Below are positions 46,441-58,936 of a DNA stretch of 64,000 nucleotides, piece after piece. The position numbers and the translations under genes are program-made. The stretch lies in the NCBI GenBank assembly GCA_036417435.1, contig CM070904.1, positions 40,272,408 through 40,336,407 of the forward strand. Direction: 5' to 3'. A model generated the notes under the pieces. That model saw only the letters and a list, made by a program, of their open reading frames with translations. It did not search any database and was not told where the DNA came from. Every line of letters begins with the position of its first letter. Position 1 is the first letter of the stretch. The DNA is from Inia geoffrensis. Lineage: Eukaryota; Chordata; Mammalia; Artiodactyla; Iniidae.

Positions 46441-46729
46441 AGGTATAGGAGATATAGTTCTGTCTTATATATGGAGGGGTTCCTGCAGACCAATGGATAA
46501 GACCCATTTCCAAATGTGAATATGATTCACCTGGCTGGGCATGTGGCACAGAGGTAGTGTGGTGCTGCAAGTGGCTCCCCAGCCCAGGGAGCCCAGTGAT
46601 GGCTTCTGTGGGCTGAAATTGGCTGGATGGGAGAGGTGTAATTCCTACCACCTTTCCTTGAGTCCTGGTCATATTCTTGGTACTAAGAAATCCGCATGGC
46701 TGAATGGGAGTCACTTAATGCTCTTGTCT

Positions 46730-47690
46730 TGGTCGCAGGCAAATGTCTTGAAGCGGGGTCCTCTCTCTCACCTCTATCCACTCCTCAATACGCTTTTGTC
46801 CATCAACTGCCTGGAAGCTGCCCAGCCAAGGGCCATAGTGGCCTCCTTGTTGTCAGGTCTAGTGGATACCTCTTGAGAGTTACCATTGCCACCTTGGCTG
46901 TTTTGGTCACTGTTTGGGAGCATTTGACCCCTTCCTTCTTCTGGAAGCATTCTCTCTTAATTGAGGAACACCACACTCTCTTGAATTTCCTCCTTTCTGT
47001 GCACGCCCTTTCTTGGCATCACTGATTCTCAAACAGAGGGAGGGCTGTCAAAAATGTCGGGTGATGCACCAGCTATCACCAACGTTCACTGTCATACTGG
47101 TCCTTTTTGGGGATGGTGGTTCCTCAGTTGTATATGTGTGTGTATGTAATGTGCGTATCTGTTGAGAAACTCTTATTTGATGCTGACAGATCCCAATCCA
47201 TCACCTGTACATGTAGGTGCTACTACACATATCTACTTGGATGTCCACTAAGCACGTCACACTCAGTCTAACCCAAGTGACACTAAGCTCTCCCATAACC
47301 TTGCTCCTTTCCTTGCATCTCCACTTTCAGTGAGTGACACCACCATGCAAACAGTCGCTCAGGCCAAAACTTGGCTGTCATCCTTGCTTGTATTGTTCCG
47401 TTACTCCTGATCCGATGCCCGCAATCAATTACCAAGCCCTTGTGAATCTACCTTCTGAAAATCATTTGCCTCAGATCATTTCTCCTCTTCCCATGGATGC
47501 TACCCTCCTCACTTCCACCCTCCAGTCCATTGGCCACATGGAGCCTTCTTAATGCAATCTCATCCTGGCACTCCCCTGCCTGAGGGCTTTTGTGGTTTCC
47601 TGTTGCCCTCCAGGTTCAGCTGGGCTCTGCCTACCTCTTCAGCCTCATTTCTTGCTTCTTCTCACCATACTCTGCACATTTGGGTCATAC
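46730..47690 (+). repeat. L2 LINE 3' region
   Basis: A long sense L2: cacgtcacactcagtctaac, then cttggctgtcatccttgctt, then ccagtccattggccacatgg, then cctggcactcccctgcctga and ccaggttcagctgggctctg. Its left boundary is uncertain. Short frames inside are decayed L2, not host exons. Confidence 0.78.
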
Positions 47691-49516
47691 TTAGGGAGAC
47701 CTATAATTGATTTGAGAATGGAAGAGGGTGATGTTAATAATTATTCTGGGACAGTAAGAGGGAACTAGAACTCTCCCAAGGAAAGCGGGAGGTACAGTCA
47801 ACACAAATCACACTGAACCTTTAGTTCCTCACACTTGATTAGTTTACTTTCATCCACAGACCTTGGGTTTGATGTCCCCTCTTTGCCTTTCTGAGACCTC
47901 CACCCGCTCTGTGTGTTCTCCTAGCATCCTGTACCTCACCCATTTAGCTTGTAAAACACTCCATTTTAACTGTCTTTTTTTCCCCCACCCTCATCTAAGA
48001 GAAAAAGAAGTCAGTTTGGATCTGCAGTTACTTTCATGCTTTTACCACTCCCTAAACTGCTTTCTCCAGCACAACCCTGCTCTCTTCTTAAATAAGAGAG
48101 AGTAGGATTCAGGCTTAGATTCATCATGTAGGTGACAGACTCTAGCCAGAAATTTAAAACGCCGTCTTGTTTTCATTTTATTTACTGAGGTTTATCTTCT
48201 CTTTATAACAAGTAATGCTGATTTTCTATTTGTGCTAATGACATAGCGTTTTCTTTCAAAATGAACTAAGTAAAAGAAAAGGAGTCAACTGATATAAAAA
48301 CAATAAAGTAATAATAGCCCTGTTGATACATGAATATAGACAAATTTCATGACAGCTGGTACCATCTTCTAAGAATAAGGACATTTTCCCATGAGACAAT
48401 AAATACCATTATCACCTAAGAAAATTAGCGTAGCAAAGTCTGTAACTTTTGATATATTCTAAATATTGACATTTAAAAATAAATCTCCTACATTATTCTC
48501 TTAAATGTACCCAGTGGAATCTAAAAACCAAAGGACTTTGGTACTCATCACTATCTATTTTTAAGTATTTAAACAAGCTCCTTTTTTAGCATTTGAGCAT
48601 ATTTGACATCTTTATTTTCCATCCATTCTGCTTACTCCACAAAATCTTATCCTAATGTATAGTTGTTTATGCTTGAAAGGTTTTATTGATCACTGTGGCA
48701 TGTTCTTCTAAAATAAACAAGAGAAATGCACAGATTAAAATTGAATGCTTCCTTTATATCCTATGATCATAAAACTCCAAGTATTAAAAAATTCTTCCTG
48801 ATTGAGTTATCATTATAATTATTATCAGTAGTACACAGATACACTATTAGTGCGCTATTGACTACAATATCATAATAACATCCCAATTTCAATATTAGTC
48901 AGAAAGTATAAAAAAAGGTTTTGGAAAGATATCTCCTAAATGGCATGATTGGGGTTCTAACAACAAGTTCCTGTATTCATGGGTGAGTATGACTTATTGC
49001 TGGGAAGAGGCCGGGTGCAGCACCAATTCTATTTCTATTTTTTATAGATGCAAATAAAAAATTTCACATTTAAAATAAGCAGTTATGGAAGAAGATTTAT
49101 GATACCAGTTTGAATTCCTTCGCGGTTATATGACAACAATCACATAGTGATATATCACAGAATTTGTTTTAATAATGATATATCATTTGCCAGCTCAGTT
49201 AGGTCCTCTTCCAATTTTATTAAAAGCAAAGAATTGGAAACAGCCTGAACTGCAGAAGATTTGTTATCCAGCTCTTAGACTTATTCACTCTCTTGATTTC
49301 TCGGAAATATACTGAAAAGTATTTATTAATCTTTATCAAATTATTATTAACAGTGCTCATTTTTTCACCTAAAGGTATCATCTTTAACCTTCTATACTTA
49401 TAAATGAGAAAATAAAAATATTGGGCATTGCAATACACTTTTGCCAATGTGATGTATACATACATTTTATAATCAAATACAAAGGCTTCAAATGTATTTG
49501 TATGAAACTGTGGAGC
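47691..49516. other. AT-rich, nearly repeat-free stretch
   Basis: About 1.8 kb with no recognisable interspersed repeat or simple repeat, strongly AT-rich from 48140 on. No long frame is present. Such low repeat content contrasts with the rest of the window. Confidence 0.45.
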
Positions 49517-49526
49517 TATAGATTTT

Positions 49527-49732
49527 TTTTTTTTTTTTTTTTGCTTTACGCGGGCCTCTCACTGCTGTGGCCTCTCCCGTTGCGGAGCACAGGCTCCAGA
49601 TGCACAGGCTCAGCGGCCATGGCTCACGGGCCCAGCCGCTCCGCGGCATGTGGGATCTTCCCGGACCGGGGCACAAACCCGTGTCCCCTGCATCGGCAGG
49701 CGGACTCTCAACCGCTGCGCCACCAGGGAAGC

Positions 49733-49771
<39 letters not shown>
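49527..49771 (-). mobile_element. Cetacean CHR-type SINE (copy h) with extra head-side T-run
   Basis: Antisense copy between duplications tatagatttt (49517-49526 and 49772-49781). The SINE body ends at about 49735. A second homopolymer of about 36 T (49736-49771) separates its head from the right duplication. Confidence 0.93.
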
Positions 49772-49775
<4 letters not shown>

Positions 49776-49781
49776 GATTTT

Positions 49782-50834
49782 AATTTGTGGACATTGTCCA
49801 CCATGGTCAAGCTCATCAGCCAAATCTACTTGCTTCCTGCCAGAAAACATCTGACTTCATTTTCCAATTCAAGTAGCCATTTCTGTGTCACCTCTCTCAC
49901 TTCTGATCTAATTCTAAGAAAGAGAGAAAGAGAGATGAGTGGGACCTGGAGCCTTGGAGCCTGCTGCCTGGTGACATAAGGCCTGTGGTGACTCTTTGCT
50001 TTGTTCCTGGCCTCAGGAGACTTGCTGTCTTTGATGCATGTTGGGGATGAAGAGGAGAGGATGTTAAGCAGAAATTTTGACTATCTGAATTCAGAACTTC
50101 CTTATATGGCCAAAATACCTTGTATCTAAGGCCCCAGTTTGCCCTTAACAGAATGTGTATAACTGGGAGAGACCAGCAGCCCTGCCCAGTGCCTCGCTCT
50201 GACATCTGACCCTCTCCCTTTATTTAGGGCATGAGCCAAGGACCACCTGGGTCAAGTCCCATGGGAAGACTCAGGCCAGGTGAGAAGGCTGAGGTCTGTC
50301 GTGAGCCTTGGGTGCCCAGAGGCAGGGAGGTGGCAGAGGGGGACCAACAGGATGGCAAGAAGCTTCTACTGTAGACCGTGGCCACAGTGGAGATGTGAGT
50401 GGGAAATCTGGAATTGGATTGCCTTCAAATGATTAACGGTTGTGGTTACCCTGAGGAGGTTTCTAGTCCCCCCGGGGTGCACGTACCCACCCCCGCTGGC
50501 CCACGGAGCCTGCTGGGCTAGCCAACTGGCTTTGCTGGAGTCTGGGCTGAGGATGAAGTGGGGGAAAGGGGGCTAGGAACAGAGGGGGACCCGTGAATGT
50601 CCCTGCTGGTCCTGGGTGCCCCAGGCTGTGGTCTCCTGACTCAGCCATCAATGACTCAGGGAAGCCCTAGGATCCCACCCTCCACTTGAGAACTTCCACG
50701 TAGCCGGTAGGAGCCTCTGTCCAGGCTGACCTGGCTGGTTCCTTCCCTGGTTCTTGAGAAAGCCTTTGTCCACTTAGGAAAAGCTTTTGACTCTTCTACT
50801 TTCTCGGGAAACTGTCAACATTTTTGAACCATTT
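49782..50834. other. Unassigned stretch
   Basis: No gene recognised. A small GC-rich part lies at 50465-50640. Confidence 0.5.
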
Positions 50835-51919
50835 TTTCCCCAGTTCTGTTGAGACATAATTGACACACGGCACTGTTTAAATTTAAGGTATGATTTGAGT
50901 TACATATCTTGTGAAATGGTTGCAGCAATAAGTTTAGGTAACACCCATCATCTCATATACATACAAAAGAAAAAGAAAAAAAAAAAAGAAAAAGAAAAAA
51001 ATATTTTCTTCCCTGTGCTGAGAACTCTTAGGATTGTCTATAACAGCTTTCACATGTCACATTCAGCAGTGTTAACTACAGTCATCATGTTGTATATTAC
51101 GTCCTTAATACTTATTTACCTCTAACTAGAAGTTTGTAACTTTTGACCACCTTCATCTGATTCCTCCTTTCCCCCAATCCCTCACCTCTGGTAACCACAA
51201 ATCTGATCTCTTTTTCTAGAAGTTCATGGTTTTGTTTTTAAAAAAAGAAGATGCCACATATAAGTGAGATCATACAGTATTTGTCTTTCTCTTATTTATT
51301 TTACTTAGCATTATGCCCTCAAGGTCCATGTTGTCACAAATGGCAAGATTTCCTTCCTTTATGGCTGAGTAATTATATATATGTATACATATATACACAT
51401 ATATAATAACTTCCGTTGTGAATAATGTTGCTGTGAACATGGGGGTGCAGATATATCTCTTTGACATAGTGGTTTCATTTCCTTTGGATATATTTTCAGA
51501 AGTGGAATAGCTGGATCATATGGTAGCTCTATTTTTAGTTTTCTGAGGAACCTCCATACTATTTTCCATGGTGGCTGCACCAATTTACATTCTCACCAAC
51601 AGTGCACAAAGGTTCCCTTTTCTCCACATCCTCTCTAACACTTGTTACCTGTTACCTTTTGGATGACAGTCATTCTGACAGGCGTGAAGTGATCTCTCAT
51701 TGTGGTTTTGATTTGCATTTCCCTGATGATTAATGATATTGGGTACCTTTTCATGAACCTGTTGGCCATTAGCGTGTCTTTGGAAAAGTGTCTGTTCATG
51801 TCCTTTGCCCACTTTTAATTGGATTATTTGTTTTTGCTTTTTGGGTTTTTTTGCTGTTGAGTTGTGTGTTTTTTTATATTTTGGATATTAACCGCTTATC
51901 AGACATATGCTTTGCAGAT
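50835..51919 (-). repeat. Old antisense L1 (L1MA-type), left piece
   Basis: tctgttgagacataattgac, then agtttgtaacttttgaccac, then agaagtggaatagctggatc, then aacagtgcacaaaggttccc. Inserted by a young L1 tail at 51920 and resumes at 52457. Confidence 0.88.
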
Positions 51920-52448
51920 ATATTTTTTTTAACATCTTTATTGGGGTATAATTGCTTTACAATGGTTTGTTAGTTTCTGCTTTATAACAAAGTGAATCAG
52001 TTATACATATACATATGTTCCCATATCTCTTCCCTCTTGCATCTCCCTCCCTCCCACCCTCCCTATCCCACCCCTCCAGGCGGTCACAAAGCACCGAGCT
52101 GATATCCCTGTGCCATGTGGCTGCTTCCCACTAGCTATCTACCTTACGTTTGTTAGTATATATATGTCCATGCCTCTCTCTCGCTTTGTCACAGCTCACC
52201 CTTCCCCCTCCCCATATCCTCAAGTCCGTTCTCCAGTAGGTCTGTGTCTTTATTCCTGTCTTACCCCTAGGTTCTTCATGACATTTTTTTCCCCTTAAAT
52301 TCCATATATATGTGTTAGCATACGGTATTTGTCATTCTCTTTCTGACTTACTTCACTCTGTATGACAGACTCTAGGTCTATCCACCTCATTACAAATAGC
52401 TCAATTTCATCTCTTTTTATGGCTGAGTAATATTCCATTGTATATATG
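51920..52448 (-). mobile_element. Young L1 3' end inside old L1
   Basis: Antisense tail closely matching the copies at 10389 and 36402. The duplication ttgcagat is at 51912-51919 and 52449-52456. Only 3' UTR and the last ORF2 codons are kept. Confidence 0.9.
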
Positions 52449-52456
52449 TTGCAGAT

Positions 52457-52690
52457 TTTTTTTCCCATTCCATAGGTTGTCTTTTCATTTTATTGATTGT
52501 TTCTTTTGCTGTGCAGAAGATTTTCAGTTCAATGTAGTCCCACTTATTTATTTTTCATTTTGTTGCTTAGGCTTTAGGTGTCATATCTAAAAAAATCATT
52601 GCTAAGACTCATGTCAAGGGATATAGTCTAAGTTTTCTTCTAGGAGTATCATTGTTTCAGATCTTCTATGTCTTTAATCAAACCATTAAC
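52457..52690 (-). repeat. Old antisense L1, right piece
   Basis: Resumes with ttcccattccataggttgtc, then cttttgctgtgcagaagatt, then ggctttaggtgtcatatc. End approximate. Confidence 0.82.
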
Positions 52691-53339
52691 CTTTAATCAA
52701 GACTCAGCCAAGACCATGGGGACAGAGTGGTTTTCACAAAATGCATATTGAGGAACCTCTTGAGTTTCTCCCTTCTGAGAGGGAGACTTTCTGATATATT
52801 TGGGGAACTTCTGGCGTGCAATAATCTATTCTGAACCTCCCTGAACCAGTTCTTCAAATAATCTCTTGGTTTCTTAGACTAGATAAAACCCAGCCGTCTG
52901 TTCCTCTCTCTCAGATCTGCAGTGACACACAGAGCAAAAGGAGGAACTCTTCTGATGTGCCCCTTCTCCCCTTCCCCCCCGTTTCTGTCACTTTCCGGTT
53001 TCGGTCAAGGAGAGGTCCCAAACCGGTATAATTTGAACAGTTTGCTCAGTTTGAACAGTAGACTCATTATTCAATTAAATTTTTTTCCTCATCTGTAAAA
53101 ATCAGTAGATTTTACTTTTCATCCCCAAATTCCAATTTCAGGTTTTTCTTAAAAAAATCAAAATAAAAACAGCATTGTCACATGGCAGTGATTGACTTGT
53201 GCTAAGTAATGCTGTCCTTTTTAGGTGGTAGCATGAGATTTCAGTTTTGCCATAGTCCCTAGCTGACCCTTGACACTTCCTGCCTGTTTCCTGTAGAAAT
53301 TTCAATTTGTGATCTCTAGATGAAGGTTTATTGTGGTAG
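52691..53339. other. Unassigned stretch
   Basis: No gene or named repeat. Confidence 0.5.
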
Positions 53340-53700
53340 TTTGCTCATTTTGCCAATAAATATTAATTGAATACCTATGACGGCTATCCAGACTCACAAA
53401 ATCCCTGACTGCATGGAGCTTACATTCTAGTGTGGGAAGACAGACCATAAGCAAATAAGTAAATTATAGAAATACGTTGGAAGGTGATTGTTCTATGAAG
53501 AAAATACAACGGAAAGGTGGATAGCAAGTGTGGATGGGTGCAATTTTAAAATAGAATAGGCAGGGCAGGGCTCACCAAGAAATTTAAATCAAGACTTGAA
53601 GGAGGTGAAGGAATACTACATGCAAATACGGTTTGGGAAGAGCATTCCAGGCAGAGGGAACAGTAAGTGCAAAGGCCCTGAAGCAGTGGGATGTTGTAGA
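53340..53700 (-). repeat. L2 LINE 3' region
   Basis: Well-preserved antisense L2: ggagcttacattctagtgtg, then gacagaccataagcaaataa, then ggaagagcattccaggcaga, then gtgcaaaggccctgaagcag. Confidence 0.88.
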
Positions 53701-55031
53701 AAGAGCCATGGCTGGGGACATGGACACTGCTCTGTGCTCTAGGTGATCACTAGCCCCCTCTGAGCATCACTTCTTCATAGGAAAATGAAGGTTTGAGTGA
53801 GGAGATTTCCAGGGGCGCAATCAGCTCTAACATTTGATGATTTTACAACAATACCCTTCCCTTAGGAAAAACAGGAGGCCGTTTGCCAATGTGGATGCGC
53901 TTATGGAAATAAACAGACTTTTATTGATTCTCTGAGGGGAATGGAGTTTGAGAAAGGTGGCTTTCACTCTGGACTTCTCTCACAGGGGAAAGAAAGATCA
54001 TGCTGGGGTTTGATGGCTGAAACATGCACCTTCTTGCCCTCTGAGGGCTGAATTTCCAGCATACATGGGGCGCAGATGGGTTGGAAATGAATGGAATTGG
54101 CAGAGCTGATCACTATCTTTTTTATTACTGTTCAGTGTTTGACTTCTGCTGTAGCCCAGGCAGATGACAACAGATTGCTGAGCATGACCAAAAGTAGATT
54201 ATTTCTTATCTGATCATTGTTTGTGTGTATTTGGGATGACCAAAGCTTTTTAATATTGGAAAGTCAAACAGCATGGACCGTTTCAGCCACCATCAGCTGA
54301 GCCTATTATTTACAGTCCTATTCCCTTAACTTTCCAGTTCTTAAAAAAGAAAAAAAAAAAAAATCAGGCATCAGCAGCTCAGCTTGATAATGTTGGAGGA
54401 TGAAAGCTGGAGAGAAATACACATCCTTCACAGCTCTTGGGTCCCTTCTGGGAAACTTTGGGTTTAACACACAGTTGATTTCTTGTGACTTAGGTGGTTG
54501 AATCCCACAGGAAATGTCCATCATTATGGTTAACTATTCTTTAACCGTGTTATACCGAGGGTTTGGCCACAGCAGGGAGCTAAGTGCCTGAAGGGATTAT
54601 TTCTGCAACTAGAAAGTTCTTAAAAATACACGGAGAAGTATTCTGAGGTTTCTATGATTTGGTTAAAAGTGTTAAAATATTTATATTTTCTGGGGGATGA
54701 TTGGAAGCTGAGGACCCCATGTTTACATTTGGGAGGTAGGTTAGGGAAGGTACATGGGGAGGTGATAAAGAGGAAAGGAAAGTTAAGAAGGGTCTGGGAT
54801 TTTACTCTACTTGCAAGCCAATCAGTTAGCCCACCACAGTTTTGTGGATGCTGATGGACTCCTGGTTCAGAGACAAAGAACCTTATTACTTCCTACAGTA
54901 GCAGTAGCCAGAGTATCAGCATTTGGGGCAGTGCCCTGACCCCATTCCCACAGGGTGATATGAAGAAAGTTAGGTGACACCTAGACATGTAGTGGGTTGT
55001 GTTACAGGAGGGGCACCCTGAGCTTAGGGAA
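53701..55031. other. Mostly unassigned; MIR-like piece at about 53710-53840
   Basis: A sense MIR-like passage (ccctctgagcatcacttctt, then aggaaaatgaagg) follows the L2. No gene recognised further on; the A-run at 54350-54361 has no SINE body attached. Confidence 0.45.
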
Positions 55032-55043
55032 CTGGAATCTTTT

Positions 55044-55338
55044 TTTTTTTTTTTTTCAATTAATTAATTTATTTTTTGGCTGTGCTGGGTCTTCGTTTCT
55101 GTGCGAGGGCTTCCTCTAGTTGCGGCGAGCGGGGGCCATTCTTCATCGCAGTGCGCGGGCCTCTCACTATCGCGGCCTCTCTTGTTGCGGAGCACAGGCT
55201 CCAGACGCGCAGGCTCAGTAGTTGTGGCTCACGGGCCTAGTTGCTCCGCGGCATGTGGGATCTTCCCAGACCAGGGCTCGAACCCGTGTCCCCTGCATTG
55301 GCAGGCAGATTCTCAACCACTGCGCCACCATGGAAGCC
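55044..55338 (-). mobile_element. CHR-family SINE, longer form
   Basis: Antisense, about 295 bases, longer than the other copies. Between the T-run and the common body there is an extra segment, attaatttattttttggctg to gggggccattcttcatcgc. Duplication ctggaatctttt is at 55032-55043 and 55339-55350. Confidence 0.92.
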
Positions 55339-55350
55339 CTGGAATCTTTT

Positions 55351-56133
55351 ATAATGGGCAGTACGCATGCCTGCTCTTAGCTCCAGAGGAAGACGTCGCT
55401 ATTATATGGGCAGACTGGCCCTTTGCTCTGGAGAGAGATAGTCTCTCTACCTTCCAAGACTGTTCTCTATACATCATCCTGAAGCAGATAGGCTGGAATA
55501 AAAGCGGTCAGTACCTCTGCTTTCAGTATGTGCAGAGATGCATGGAGAACTGTCTTGCAGAGATACATTTCTGCTCCAAAGTTGCAGTTTCTCCCCTTCC
55601 TCCCCAGCTGCTTCAGGTGAGTTCACTCCTGGTTTTGCGTCCTCGTAGCTTTCGCTTTCTAATTTCTATGGAAATTCAGGCAGATGGATTTCTGCCTGAG
55701 CTTAAGGCACAATTCAAGCCTCTTCCTGGGGGTAAAGGCTGAGAAGAATTTTAAAAGTCTTATTCACGTTATGACCAGTGTCTCTCTTTTGCCTTCGTGC
55801 TCTTGGCAGGGCTGTTGGACACTCCAACTAGTGGCAAAGTTAATTTCTCATCATCTTTGAACTAGATGGGACTGTGGGTTGTTACGTTAGGCCAGTCTTC
55901 CTTGACTGAGGCAGGTTTTACATTCGAGGCAACTAAGCTTCTAAAGAATCAACTCTCTTGTTCAAAGTCACTCAGCAAAGATGTGTGGGAATCCGGATTC
56001 CAAGACAGATCTATGGAAATGAAGTTTCCCGTAGTTTTCCTCGTAACCAGAGTTTAGACTAGGGGATCTTTTCAGACAGGCTTGACGAAGGGAGAAAGAT
56101 GAATGGGGGTCCTCAGCAGCTTTAGCAATTCTC
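55351..56133. other. Unassigned stretch
   Basis: A frame open from the SINE to 55742 has no ATG near its start and no domain; I do not call a gene. Confidence 0.45.
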
Positions 56134-56147
56134 AAGAAAGCAGGATG

Positions 56148-56305
56148 GGACTTCCCTGGCGGTCCAGTGGTTACGACTCTGCACTTCCACTGCAAGGGGC
56201 ACAGTTTCCATCCCTGGTTGGAGAACTAAGATCCCACATGCCGTGCAGCACAGTGCCCCTGAAAAAAAATTAAATTAAAAAAAAAATTTTTTTTAACAGA
56301 AAAAA
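56148..56305 (+). mobile_element. Older CHR-family SINE
   Basis: Sense copy starting ggacttccctggcggtccag with diverged B box region (gtttccatccctgg) and A/T-rich tail. Duplication aagaaagcaggatg / aagaaagcagggtg is at 56134-56147 and 56306-56319. Confidence 0.9.
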
Positions 56306-56319
56306 AAGAAAGCAGGGTG

Positions 56320-58109
56320 TGAAAGAGATTACTACTTGATTACCCACTAACCATCCTCTCCTTTTTAAGAATAGAGTTCTATAAATTTGAGAGTGGCAAT
56401 TTGCCCAATTAAGAAGACACAAACCATTTGGTAGCTTTCCTTGAGGTTGGGGCAGTCAATCAGGTGTGGGTAGAAGTTACTTCCAGCAGTTCTTTCAAGG
56501 GGACTCACTCAGCTGGCAGGAGACTCTTACCTTTTCCCTGCACCTCCTTCCTGCCCGGAACATGCCTGGGATGACTAGAGCCACAGTGATCATCTATTAA
56601 GGAAACCTTGTAGATGGAAGCATGAGTTAAAGATGGTGGAGAAGAAACAGAGAAGTCTGGCCCAACATGAATATCATGGAGCCACCACACCAGCCCTGGA
56701 GCACCTACCTCTGCACTTCAGTGTGAAAGAAAAAGAATTCCCCCACCTTTTCTCATCATTGTATTTCCGCATAGCAGAGGCATGTAACTCTTTGCAGATT
56801 TTAGGTGCTTGTTGATATCTAATTTTGATCCTTGAATGTTCGTTGTTGAACCCACTGGTTGGGTTTTTTTAAACTGCAAACAACAGAAGCATTGGCTAAT
56901 TTTAGAATAAAGGGACTAAGTATCCTTTGAGAACTTTATGGGGTTGTTCATGAGCTTCAAGTGAGGGCTGAAGACCTAGGCCTGGAGCAGATGGGCACCA
57001 GGTTGCCCTGGAAGGTCCTGGTAAGCAGGCTCTGCTCATTGATCTTATCAGTGGACCCAAATTTCTTGCCACCTTCCTTGTGTCCTTCTGTCAAGATTCA
57101 ACATCTAAGAGAAGCATGGATTTGATTGGCTGAGCCAAGGTCACGTGACTGGTCTAAGCTAAGCTAACATGGCCGACCTGTACCAAGTTGGTAGGAGGAA
57201 GGACAGAGCAGAAGGAGCTTCCTGGGAACACTCCAGCTCCCTCTCTGGGAGGGCAGGCACCTGGATTTACTGTACGATAAGGATGGCATCCCAGTGGGGG
57301 TCAAAGGCAAGTTCCCACAAGGAAATCAGAGTGCTGTGCGGAAGGGATACTGCACTGAGTGCCCTACCTCAAAACAAACAAGACAAAACAAAACTGTTCA
57401 GGATAGCAGAGGATTCAGACCTTTCTTTGAGTAAGTGAACTGGTCAAGAGAAAGGGCAGAGATTGTTAGGCCACGAAGGCTTCAGGGATGAGCAGTTCCT
57501 GACAAGTCCACCCACCTTGGGAGCAAAGGCTTATAAAAATGGCATCATGTAAGAGAGCTCTTTTAATCTTCTGAGTTTATGTAGATGTAAGTGATGTCTC
57601 ATGGTAAAAATAGTAACACTTCTATTTCTTTGGCTGGCTCTTCCTCCCTTAACGGGTTGCAGTTTCTAATTCCCACTCATTTGCCCACCGTAGCAGTTAT
57701 GGGTCTTGCCTAAGTGCGGGCAAGTCGTCTTGTCCTTCACAGTGAAAAGTCCGAACTCCAGAAAAATCAAATACTATTCCCAGGGCTTTGAGGTGTGATG
57801 GTAGCATAGGGAGGTAAAAGCAAATTATAGAGTCTGCAGTTAAGGTGGACTGTAGGTCATCAGTTAAGTAATGGCTGACAAGAAGAGCCGGCCTCAGTGT
57901 CAACACTCTCATGAGTAGAGAAATGGATGTGATGCTCTGGCCTCAGACATTCGAAGTGTGCACATATTATTAGTGAAACATGGCTAGAGACTTGGACCTT
58001 CAGGGTCCCCACCAGACTTTGGTTTCTTGTTGCGACCATATTGAATATACATCACTGAAGAAGACTTTCAGTAGGAATAAGGCAAAAGCTCAGGTCTCTC
58101 CCTTTCTGG
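56320..58109. other. Unassigned non-coding stretch
   Basis: No exon or confident repeat. It contains the NF-Y/E-box pair at 57124-57149. Confidence 0.45.
57124..57149. promoter_or_regulatory. NF-Y-like box next to palindromic E-box
   Basis: gattggct (57124-57131, inverted CCAAT) and the palindrome gtcacgtgac (57140-57149, USF/MiT-family type site). The surrounding phrase resembles one common in old mammalian repeats, so it may be repeat-derived. Confidence 0.3.
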
Positions 58110-58290
58110 TAACTGTTTAGTGGCATCCCGGGGTCAGGAGAATACAATCCAGCCTCCTCATTCCAGCCAATGAGATCATTTATGATCTGACCTTGCCTTC
58201 CTGCGTGCTCTCCTCTCTTCCTCTGACTCCACATGTTGCTTCAGCCACTTTGGTCTTCTCTCAGTTTCTGGAGGCTGGTTCCTGCCCATT
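58110..58290 (+). repeat. L2 LINE fragment
   Basis: atgagatcatttatgatctg, then cctctgactccacatgttgc, then gccactttggtcttctc. Confidence 0.72.
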
Positions 58291-58389
58291 TGCATTTTCT
58301 GCCTGGGAATGCTCGTCCCAGAACTATGCTTGCCTGGCTTCTCCTCTGGTCTCAGCTCGGATGTTGCCAGCCCTTAGCGGGGTCTCCAG

Positions 58390-58600
58390 AGCCCAACTGC
58401 CTGGCTTCAGGTCTTGGTTCTATCACGTGCTGGCTGTGTAATATTCAGCAAGCTCTATGCCTCATTTTGCTCAGCTGTAAGTGGGGATTATGATAACCTT
58501 ATATCATAAGGTTGTTTGTGCAGTTGATAGAATTTAGTGCAAGTAAAGCCCTTAGGACAGTGCCTGGGCGCAGTCAGTGCCACATAAGTTCTAGCAGCCC
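58390..58600 (+). repeat. MIR SINE
   Basis: cttggttctatcacgtgctg, then ctcattttgctcagctgtaa, then ggttgtttgtgcagttgat, then gtgcctgggcgcagtcag. Confidence 0.87.
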
Positions 58601-58869
58601 CCCACTCCAAGTCACGAACGCTGCTTTGTTTGCTTTACAGCAGTAATCACTGTTTGAAGTTACTTTATTTGCTTCTTTACTCTCTGTCTTCCAGGCTATA
58701 TGCAGGTTGAGTAACTGCAACTACACAGAGCTCAAAGTTTCTTCCTTAGATAGGGGAGGATGGAGCAAAACTTCCTCAATAGCATCCTCATGTGTCGCAT
58801 CCCCCTCTCCCTCCCCCCTCCACCCCCGACCCAGGGCCCTGGTTTCCTACCCTGTGTGGTGAAGGGCTG

Positions 58870-58936
58870 GGACCACATCTGTGGTTCTGTTGTGTATCCA
58901 AATCACCCCGGGGAGCCTGTGAAAACTACAGGTGCC
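58870..58936 (+). mobile_element. MER5A-like fossil, left part
   Basis: atccaaatcaccccggggag followed by aactacaggtgccctg. Split by the old L1 that follows. Confidence 0.65.

Noticed and set aside
55101..55742. 213-codon frame spanning SINE and downstream DNA
   Set aside because: It begins with a GTG codon inside the SINE, has no ATG until late, and the unique part has no recognisable domain.
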